A stretch of DNA of 45,873 nucleotides from positions 1 to 45,873 of the forward strand of contig CAMNFE010000003.1 in the NCBI GenBank assembly GCA_946537195.1, written 5' to 3'. The notes beneath the pieces are model-generated. The model ran no database searches. It worked only from the letters and a program-made list of their open reading frames with translations, and was not told the origin of the DNA. Shown here one piece after another: positions 1 through 7,524 of this stretch; within the stretch, counting starts at the first letter, position 1, and each line of letters begins with the position of its first letter. The translations under genes were made by a program, and so were the position numbers. The DNA is from an uncultured Candidatus Saccharibacteria bacterium (GTDB lineage Bacteria > Patescibacteriota > Saccharimonadia > Saccharimonadales > Saccharimonadaceae).

Positions 1-28
1 TAAGAGATTTAAAACAATAGGAGGTACT

Positions 29-1120
29 ATGTATGATTATCTAATTGTTGGTGCAGGTCTTTTTGGTGCTACAATTGCATACCGTGCCAAACAGCAGGGT
101 AAAAAAGTGCTCGTAATTGATAAACGCGACCATATTGCTGGCAATGTTTATACTGAGGAAATAGAAGGCATTAATGTTCATAAGTATGGCGCACATATTT
201 TTCATACCGACTATAAAGACGTTTGGGATTTTGTAAATTCATTTGTCGAGTTTAATCGTTATACTAACTCGCCAGTCGCACGTATCGGCAACGAAATCTA
301 TAATATGCCATTCAATATGAATACATTTACAAAGATTTGGGACGACGTTTTTACACCAGAAGATGCTAAGAAACGTATTGAAGAAGAGCGTCAAGAAATG
401 GCTGGAAAAGAGCCGCAAAATTTAGAAGAACAAGCTATTTCATTAGTCGGTCGTAGCATTTATGAAAAGCTCATTAAAGGCTATACTGAAAAACAATGGC
501 ATCGCGACTGTAAAGACCTTCCGGCAGATATCATTAAGCGTTTACCAGTGCGTTTTATCTTTGATAACAATTATTTCAATGATCGTTATCAAGGCATACC
601 AATTGGCGGCTACACGAAGCTTGTTGAAGGAATGCTCGGTGGAATCGAAGTTCAACTAAACACGAATTTCTTTAGCGATGTTGAGGGCTTTAAAAAGAAA
701 GCCAAAAAAATCGTATATACCGGTATGATCGACGAGTACTTTGACTTTAAGCTTGGACATCTCGAATATCGTTCATTACGTTTTGATACGCAAATTCTCG
801 ACGAAGAAAACCATCAAGGTAACGCAGTTGTGAATTATACTGGCCGAGAAGTAGATTATACACGTGTTATTGAACATAAACATTTCGAATCTACTGAGGC
901 GCCTAAGACAGTTATTACTTACGAATATCCAGACGACTGGGATGATCCTAAAAAGGAAGCATATTACGTTATTAATGACGAAAAGAACAATAAATTAGCA
1001 GACGAATATCGCGCGTTAGCCGAAAAAGAAGAAAACGTCATATTCGGAGGCCGTCTCGCAGAATATAAATACTATGACATGGACGACGTCATAAAAAAGG
1101 CGCTAGAAACAGAAATATAA
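29..1120 (+). CDS. glf: UDP-galactopyranose mutase
   Basis: N-terminal FAD-binding motif YLIVGAGLFGATIAYRAKQQGKKVLVIDKRDHIAGNVYTE, KYGAHIFHT, and KLVEGML typical of Glf; SD aggagg upstream of ATG. Confidence 0.95.
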   Translation: MYDYLIVGAGLFGATIAYRAKQQGKKVLVIDKRDHIAGNVYTEEIEGINVHKYGAHIFHTDYKDVWDFVNSFVEFNRYTNSPVARIGNEIYNMPFNMNTFTKIWDDVFTPEDAKKRIEEERQEMAGKEPQNLEEQAISLVGRSIYEKLIKGYTEKQWHRDCKDLPADIIKRLPVRFIFDNNYFNDRYQGIPIGGYTKLVEGMLGGIEVQLNTNFFSDVEGFKKKAKKIVYTGMIDEYFDFKLGHLEYRSLRFDTQILDEENHQGNAVVNYTGREVDYTRVIEHKHFESTEAPKTVITYEYPDDWDDPKKEAYYVINDEKNNKLADEYRALAEKEENVIFGGRLAEYKYYDMDDVIKKALETEI

Positions 1121-1126
1121 ACAACA

Positions 1127-1156
1127 AAAACATCCGCAAGAAAGCGGATGTTTTTA
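1127..1156. terminator. bidirectional Rho-independent terminator
   Basis: aaaaacatccgc-aagaaa-gcggatgttttt hairpin with A/T tracts between convergent glf and the downstream minus-strand operon. Confidence 0.85.
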
Positions 1157-2263
1157 TATAGCTATATCGTATGGAATAATTTGATTTGTCCCCATAATAA
1201 CGTAGGCTAGTATGAAATATGCAACTGCTACTATAAACAATATTGATACTTTCTTAAGTTCGCTTTCGTCAGTTTCTCGCAGAAGATTCCATAACATCAA
1301 TATTGCAAATGGCCAGAAAAAGTCGGCCAAACGACCAAGATAGCCAGAATAAAAACCTACTGCTGAATATGCGACGCCTGTCATTAAAATGGGCAGATTA
1401 TGCCTATTAATATGATTGGTTGTCTTTTGATGGTGTTTATAATGCAAGCTACTAATTAAGGCAAGCGTTGCGCATATTAGGAAATTAAAGTTCAAGAATG
1501 ATCCTTCGGTATCAATAAAAGTTGCATAGTGTTTAGCAGACAGAATATGGCTTGCAGCTAATAATTGAAGAGCTGGTTTAAACAGGGTAATAATAAATAC
1601 TACTAAGAATCCAAGAATGTAAAATGTTTTATGATAGCCAAATTTCTTTGTTAAGTAAGGTACAAAGAGCACGGGCAATAGTGCAATTGACGAATAATGA
1701 ATCGATATCGCAAAAAGAACTAACAACAATGACTTTGTAACGCCAATTCTTTTATTATCAATTACTGAATAAATGATAAGACTCAATAAATATGACAGAA
1801 TACTCATTGCTGCCATTTGGCGCATAGTGTTAAAACTATTTGGATACACCATAAATAATATGGCGCCAAATAATACCCAGAAATATTTTTTGTCTAATTT
1901 CTTGGTTGTTTTATATAAGAATAGAACTGTAATAAATGCAAAAACCGCAAACATAAACTGGGCATTTAAATGTAATTTGCCGCCCAGCATAGCAACAAGA
2001 ATAATAAACGGTTCCATCTCACCGTTCGTAAAACGCACTAAACTACGACTAATAGGAGAATCACTTACCTGATTATAGAAAGTACGGTAAGTTGCTGTAT
2101 CGGTTCCACAATCAAGTCTTAGGGCGGAGAAGAGGACTACGATCAATAATCCAATGATAGTAAAAGATTTTAATTTCTTTTTTTGGCCAAAATATAGAAA
2201 AAAAATCGATAATGCAAAAACTGCAAAGTATAATAATACGCTCGTAAAATCATTAAAAATCAT
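1154..2263 (-). CDS. EpsG-like polysaccharide polymerase, multipass membrane protein
   Basis: Hydrophobic 369 aa, RLDCGTDTATYRTFYNQ motif typical of EpsG family; located in glycosyltransferase operon. Confidence 0.75.
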   Translation of the reverse strand: MIFNDFTSVLLYFAVFALSIFFLYFGQKKKLKSFTIIGLLIVVLFSALRLDCGTDTATYRTFYNQVSDSPISRSLVRFTNGEMEPFIILVAMLGGKLHLNAQFMFAVFAFITVLFLYKTTKKLDKKYFWVLFGAILFMVYPNSFNTMRQMAAMSILSYLLSLIIYSVIDNKRIGVTKSLLLVLFAISIHYSSIALLPVLFVPYLTKKFGYHKTFYILGFLVVFIITLFKPALQLLAASHILSAKHYATFIDTEGSFLNFNFLICATLALISSLHYKHHQKTTNHINRHNLPILMTGVAYSAVGFYSGYLGRLADFFWPFAILMLWNLLRETDESELKKVSILFIVAVAYFILAYVIMGTNQIIPYDIAI

Positions 2264-3350
2264 ATATTTTTTCTAGTTTTTTAACTGTCTCTTTTATATT
2301 ATATGCCTGAACTGACTTATCCTGCAGATGTTTTGTGCGCTCATCGAGTGCTGGTTTTTTATTTAATCTTTTTACCCAACGTGTAATATCGTGCAGCGAG
2401 AAAAATTCGCTGCTCTTTAATATCATAACTTCTTTAGAAACATTTTCACTAAATAGACACTTTAAACCATTTGCCTGAGCTTCGATTCCAACGGTAGGTA
2501 CGCCTTCAAAGAACGATGGCAGTAAAAAGAAATCAGCCATTGAATAATATAAATTCACATCGTTTCGCGACGGCAATAAGAAGACCTTATTCTCTAACTT
2601 TTGTTCAACTATTTGTTGCTCTAATTCTTCCTGTAAGCTGCCACTACCTATAATGAATAGATATGTGTTCGAATTCATAAAATTATCATGTAGCAGATCT
2701 AATAAGAATTTATGATTTTTAACTTCTTCAAGCCTACCCACAGAAAGCCAAACTGAGTCTCTTTCGCTTAAGCCGTATTTCTCTCTTAAGTTTTTACGAG
2801 CTTCTTTATCGAACTTGTATGTGTCTAAATTGATTCCGTTTGAAATAATAGTAAATGGATTATCTTGGAACAAAAATTCACCGGCTAATTTTCCGCATCC
2901 AATTCGGTGCGTAGCGATTTTATTTAGCTTGCGGCGCAAAACATTAGAAGCGACGCGTTTTAGCGGGTTTTTTAATTTGGCATTATTTGTACTGTGGCTA
3001 TGCGCAATTAATTTTGTAGCACCACCGCGCTTTGCGCCGGCTAACGACAGCGCGGACATAAAATCTATATGACTATGAACAATATCTATGCCACGTTTTC
3101 GTACAATTAATTCTATTTGCTTTTCAAAATCTCGTGGATTTGAAAAACGCGTATCGCGTAAACGAATTACTTCGACGCCCAGCTTATTTAATTCATCCTC
3201 ATAAATATATTTTTCGCCATGTATTGGCGGCATAAAAGTTGCAATAATAAAATGATACTTCTCGTGATTAATATTGCGCAGAGAATTCATAATATAAGAC
3301 TCCGCTCCGCCACGATCTAGTCCGCCTACGATATGTAAGATATTCTTCAT
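2253..3350 (-). CDS. glycosyltransferase family 4/1 (GT-B)
   Basis: HIVGGLDRGGAESYIMN, SVGRLEEVKNHKFLLD, PSFFEGVPTVGIEAQANGL. Confidence 0.9.
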   Translation of the reverse strand: MKNILHIVGGLDRGGAESYIMNSLRNINHEKYHFIIATFMPPIHGEKYIYEDELNKLGVEVIRLRDTRFSNPRDFEKQIELIVRKRGIDIVHSHIDFMSALSLAGAKRGGATKLIAHSHSTNNAKLKNPLKRVASNVLRRKLNKIATHRIGCGKLAGEFLFQDNPFTIISNGINLDTYKFDKEARKNLREKYGLSERDSVWLSVGRLEEVKNHKFLLDLLHDNFMNSNTYLFIIGSGSLQEELEQQIVEQKLENKVFLLPSRNDVNLYYSMADFFLLPSFFEGVPTVGIEAQANGLKCLFSENVSKEVMILKSSEFFSLHDITRWVKRLNKKPALDERTKHLQDKSVQAYNIKETVKKLEKIYDF

Positions 3351-4486
3351 TTTAATAAATCCTCATATATTTTACGCATTTCTGATAACGATGATCTCAA
3401 GGAATAACGTTCCGGGAATTCTATACGATACTTTTCTGGATTATTGTAGGCATCATGTATCTTTTTGGCGAGTTCATTTTTATCATTCATATCGAACATA
3501 TATTTTTTATTATTATCTACAATATCGCGATGCCCACGATTGTTGGCGATTATTATAGGACATCCACATATAATTGCTTCCAGTACTCCGAGGCCTAGGC
3601 CTTCGCGTTTACTTGGGGAAACACATAGATTACCACATTGTAAAATCTCATGTACGTTATTAACGTATCCTAAGAATAAAACTTGTTTTGAAACTTTTAA
3701 TTTTTTGGCAAGTTGCTTCATTTTTTCCATCAACTCGCCTTGGCCTAAGAATACTAATTTTATATTAGGGTTATAATGCATTACTGGTGCTGCGCATTCA
3801 AGAAGCATTTGATGGTTTTTGCCACTATTAAATTCAGCCGCATACATTATTGCAAAATCATCGTCTTCTAATCCAATTTTTTTGCGAACTTCTTGTTTCT
3901 TTTTTGCCGGCAGTTTTGTATTAAATTTTGTCGTATCAATCCCTACGCCGTCAATCATTTTTACAGGGCAGTGAAACTGTTTTTTTATGCGACTATAATC
4001 TTCTTGATTAATGGTAATTAGTAAATCAGTAAAACGCGACATGTGTTTTTCGGCCGGATAGTATAAAAGCCAATTAATAAGTGGAGCGCCGTCATAAAAA
4101 TGTGCACCATGACACGTATAAATGACTTTTAGGCCTTTTTTACGTAATGACCTAGCTGCCATTCTTGTAATAATTGATCCGACTGGCGTATGGGTATGGA
4201 TTACTTCGTAATTTTCTTCTTTTAAGAGCTTTTTAAGCTGCCGATAGGCTTTTATATGTTTATCAAAACGAAATGGACTGCGTGCAAAATCAATCTTATA
4301 AACATGATCAGCATCGTAAACTTCTTCCTCGCAAGCACATGCGTAGTCAACCGTCCAGCCGCCGATGTTTAAATCGGCATAAGGTGCTTCAAGTTTTCCT
4401 CTTAGCATCCGCATTAAGGGGCGATTAAATTTATTGAAGTTTGCCGTATGAGACGTGAATAGTATTTTGCGCTTTTCTTTTGGCAT
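3347..4486 (-). CDS. glycosyltransferase family 4 (GT-B); start re-assigned to MPKEKRK at 4486
   Basis: HTHTPVGSIITRMAAR, AAEFNSGKNHQMLLE, PSKREGLGLGVLEAI; extended -10 TGGTATAAT lies 6 nt before this ATG, inside the longer ORF (to 4519). Confidence 0.85.
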   Translation of the reverse strand: MPKEKRKILFTSHTANFNKFNRPLMRMLRGKLEAPYADLNIGGWTVDYACACEEEVYDADHVYKIDFARSPFRFDKHIKAYRQLKKLLKEENYEVIHTHTPVGSIITRMAARSLRKKGLKVIYTCHGAHFYDGAPLINWLLYYPAEKHMSRFTDLLITINQEDYSRIKKQFHCPVKMIDGVGIDTTKFNTKLPAKKKQEVRKKIGLEDDDFAIMYAAEFNSGKNHQMLLECAAPVMHYNPNIKLVFLGQGELMEKMKQLAKKLKVSKQVLFLGYVNNVHEILQCGNLCVSPSKREGLGLGVLEAIICGCPIIIANNRGHRDIVDNNKKYMFDMNDKNELAKKIHDAYNNPEKYRIEFPERYSLRSSLSEMRKIYEDLLK

Positions 4487-4492
4487 ACCTAT

Positions 4493-4501
4493 ATTATACC
4501 A
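4493..4501 (-). promoter_or_regulatory. extended -10 (TGGTATAAT) of leaderless glycosyltransferase gene
   Basis: reverse complement of 4493-4501 reads TGGTATAAT, 6-nt gap to ATG at 4486. Confidence 0.6.
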
Positions 4502-4538
4502 ATCACTAAGAGATATCAAAAGGAACGATAATAGGTTC

Positions 4539-6833
4539 TCACTTCCTTTCCAATTTCCATTCCTGTGGCTTTAGCCAATTCATTTGCCAAATTTGCACGT
4601 TGGTCTTATTTGCTGTTTTCCCGCCACTTATATCCAGAGGCTTATATGAGCAACTATTGAAGATGTTGTAACTGCCAGAAGTTGTTTTTTGAATATCCCA
4701 GTATTGATCGCATTTACCGGTCCATTGCCAAATATGGACGTTTGCACCATTTTGTGTACTTGTTTTTTCAACGCTGAGATATTTATTACCTACAGAGGTT
4801 TTTATTGTGTATAACTTTTTAGCAGTATTAAAATTAATAATGAAATTTTGGGCGTTATTATTATTTCTGCTATACATCTGAATATTACGTCCATCGATAT
4901 AAGAGCCGCTTGTAACGTCAACCATAAAGTTACTTTTTAGTACGCTAGCGATAGAATAAGTTCCATTACTAATTATTTGGGATTTTTTCTGAGCATCTTC
5001 AAACGACCATTCTTGTGGCTTTAAATTATTAACCTTATACAATTGAGCAGGATTAGACAACTCAACTTTTCCGCCTTTTACGTCGAGGGCTTTATTAGCA
5101 GAGCACTTGCTCAAAATATTATAGTTGCCATTAGATTTCTTTGATATTAACCAATATTGCCCACAGTTTGCTTTCCAGGAACTTAGCTCAACTACCGTTC
5201 GATCATCTGCTTTATTATCGCGTAAGCTAACATACTTATCGACTAGAGCGCTTTTAATTTTGTAATAACCGACTTTATTATCGTATGTAATATCAAACAC
5301 TTGTGGCTGTAGGCCGTTTCGCGCATAAAGTTGAATAGGAGTACCATCTGCGCTTTTACCGCCTTTAACATCCAATAAGTAACTATGTGTTAATGCGCTA
5401 GCGATATTATATTTTCCGTCAGCAATCGTTCGATTCGTTTCAATAGTTGTGCTTGAGGTGGTAGAAGAGACACTAGGTGTAGCTTTTTCTAAAGTATATT
5501 TCTGACTATTTTCTTTAGTGTACGGGAAAAGTGCTAGTCGTTTATCAGAATTAATCCCAGCGACAAGATTTCCAGAAATTGCTGAAGCTATACTTACCGT
5601 GCCGTCGTCACTATCATAGAATTTCCACTCTTGGGGGTTCAGATTGTTGTATGTATATTGCTGTAGAACTTTACCGTAAATTGCATTTCCAGACGGAGTA
5701 TCCAAAGCTTTGTTCGAATCTACATTTACGATAGTGTAATTATTATTTGATTTTTTCTTAATTTCAAAAATATCAAAGTTAGTATTGGTTTTCTTAGCAG
5801 TAGTAAACTGCACTTTATCTTCTTTTGTATTATTAACTGGTTGCAAAGAAGTACTAGTGTCATTTGATGGCAATAATCTATAATAACCATTTGCTACGGT
5901 AGTAGTTTTAAATGACGCTAATGTTGTGCCAAACCATTCACTGAAATACATGAAGAAGTTGCGGTTACCATATGATCCGCAAGTTGATGTGCCTGGATAA
6001 TTTTTTAAAGCGGCATCATTAGGCACATAAGGAGTGTAAATATAAAGGGAAGTAGTAGCAAGGTTTTCCAAGTAAACTGACTTTGAACCGCAAGAATAGT
6101 CTGGATTGTAATAAATTTTATTAGTCGTATATGGCCTATAGTTGTAACTATAAATATTTTTCTTATAGTAGTCTAATTGCCATGCTGCCATATTAACTTG
6201 GTTATAAAAACCATAATACTTTGTATCGCAAGGTGCGCTATCTGGGCAAGCGTAGCCCATCACGGCATTGTATTCATTTTTAGTTGGCCAATTATCTCCC
6301 CAAGCGTAGCTTTCTTTCTTTAGCATTACTAACAAAACTTGAGGATTTATATTATTTTCTTTTGCCGCATTATATAGGATTTGTGCAGCCGAAAGCATAC
6401 CGTCTTTAGCGACGCCTTTAGTATCGAAATTAGTTACATGCGTAGTTGGATTTTCGTAATATTTATTAATACAAACATATGGTGGCGCGTGATAGCGCTT
6501 GTCGCCAACTTCTTCGCGCATCCTTCGCGCATATTCAGCTCGTGTTGTGTTTGGGTTAACTGCTTTTCCTTTAATGTAGTAGCCGTAGCCCATTTTGCCG
6601 GTACCCCACATATCGCAAGCAGGGAGATGATTATCCATAAAAGATTGAATTTGCGAAACAGTCATCGTATTTGAATTGTAGAAAACAGCATCATCGACAA
6701 TACGACCCGCTTTAAAATCAGTAGCCTTAACGGCGGTAGAGTCTGGCGTATTATAAATCGCTAACCCAAAAAAGATTGCTGTGAATGATATAGCAGCCAA
6801 GATACTACTTAATCGTAAAAGTTTGCGTTTCAC
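4539..6833 (-). CDS. secreted protein: N-terminal lysozyme/transglycosylase-like domain plus C-terminal ricin-type beta-trefoil lectin repeats
   Basis: Signal peptide MKRKLLRLSSILAAISFTAIFFGLAIY; AAKENNINPQVLLVMLKKESYAWGDNWP...GYACPDSAPCDTKYYGFYNQVNMAAWQ; repeated LDVKGG..(I/A)QLY...N.LKPQEW(K/S)F(E) ricin-lectin motifs. Confidence 0.8.
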   Translation of the reverse strand: MKRKLLRLSSILAAISFTAIFFGLAIYNTPDSTAVKATDFKAGRIVDDAVFYNSNTMTVSQIQSFMDNHLPACDMWGTGKMGYGYYIKGKAVNPNTTRAEYARRMREEVGDKRYHAPPYVCINKYYENPTTHVTNFDTKGVAKDGMLSAAQILYNAAKENNINPQVLLVMLKKESYAWGDNWPTKNEYNAVMGYACPDSAPCDTKYYGFYNQVNMAAWQLDYYKKNIYSYNYRPYTTNKIYYNPDYSCGSKSVYLENLATTSLYIYTPYVPNDAALKNYPGTSTCGSYGNRNFFMYFSEWFGTTLASFKTTTVANGYYRLLPSNDTSTSLQPVNNTKEDKVQFTTAKKTNTNFDIFEIKKKSNNNYTIVNVDSNKALDTPSGNAIYGKVLQQYTYNNLNPQEWKFYDSDDGTVSIASAISGNLVAGINSDKRLALFPYTKENSQKYTLEKATPSVSSTTSSTTIETNRTIADGKYNIASALTHSYLLDVKGGKSADGTPIQLYARNGLQPQVFDITYDNKVGYYKIKSALVDKYVSLRDNKADDRTVVELSSWKANCGQYWLISKKSNGNYNILSKCSANKALDVKGGKVELSNPAQLYKVNNLKPQEWSFEDAQKKSQIISNGTYSIASVLKSNFMVDVTSGSYIDGRNIQMYSRNNNNAQNFIINFNTAKKLYTIKTSVGNKYLSVEKTSTQNGANVHIWQWTGKCDQYWDIQKTTSGSYNIFNSCSYKPLDISGGKTANKTNVQIWQMNWLKPQEWKLERK

Positions 6834-7425
6834 TTACTCCCTCCGATGCTTTAGATTTATATTCAAGTCTTACTTTCCATTCTCCAGCACTTAGACTCCC
6901 CTTATCAAGCACAACCGCCTCGCAAACGGTATTTTTCGCGTTTGGTAGTACCCGCGTTTTCTTTGTTAGGGAAGTAGAATTGTTTGTAAAAATATAATTA
7001 CAATTTCCGTCAGTTTCCACTACGTTTGTAATAGTGCTACTGATTATGGTTTTACCATCCTCGGTTTGGTAGGGATCATTTAAAACTACATTAGCTTTTT
7101 TGAGGCCATTGCTGTTTTTCTCGACCTCCTGAGATTGCTGTTTTTCTAATTCTTCAGTTTTCTTTTTTGCGTCGTTTTCTGGACTAATCGTTCCGTCTTC
7201 GTCGGAATCTTTTTCTGGTATGGTTTCTGATTCTTTTTCTGGCTCAGTTACATCAACTTTGCTAGTTTCGTCGCTAGTTGTCGTCTCGGAATCTTCACCG
7301 AAGTATTTGATACCTGCTAGTACGCTAAAACAAATAATAGCGACCAATAAAATACCGCCGACAACTATCAGCGCTATATGTCCTTTGTGATAAGTATGAT
7401 TTCGTTTTTGTGTTTTTGACGCCAT
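6805..7425 (-). CDS. single-pass membrane protein of unknown function
   Basis: N-terminal TM HIALIVVGGILLVAIICFSVLAGI, acidic linker, small beta-rich C-terminal domain; overlaps the start of the downstream lectin gene. Confidence 0.7.
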   Translation of the reverse strand: MASKTQKRNHTYHKGHIALIVVGGILLVAIICFSVLAGIKYFGEDSETTTSDETSKVDVTEPEKESETIPEKDSDEDGTISPENDAKKKTEELEKQQSQEVEKNSNGLKKANVVLNDPYQTEDGKTIISSTITNVVETDGNCNYIFTNNSTSLTKKTRVLPNAKNTVCEAVVLDKGSLSAGEWKVRLEYKSKASEGVSETQTFTIK

Positions 7426-7505
7426 AATATAGCACTCCTTAATTCTATCTAATCATTATCTGTTCGAAAAAGCAAGTGCTTTAAGCAATTTTCCTAAATT
7501 GTTTA

Positions 7506-7514
7506 TGCTATAAT
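7506..7514 (+). promoter_or_regulatory. extended -10 (TGCTATAAT)
   Basis: TGCTATAAT with 10-nt gap to ATG at 7525. Confidence 0.6.
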
Positions 7515-7524
7515 TTGAATAAGT

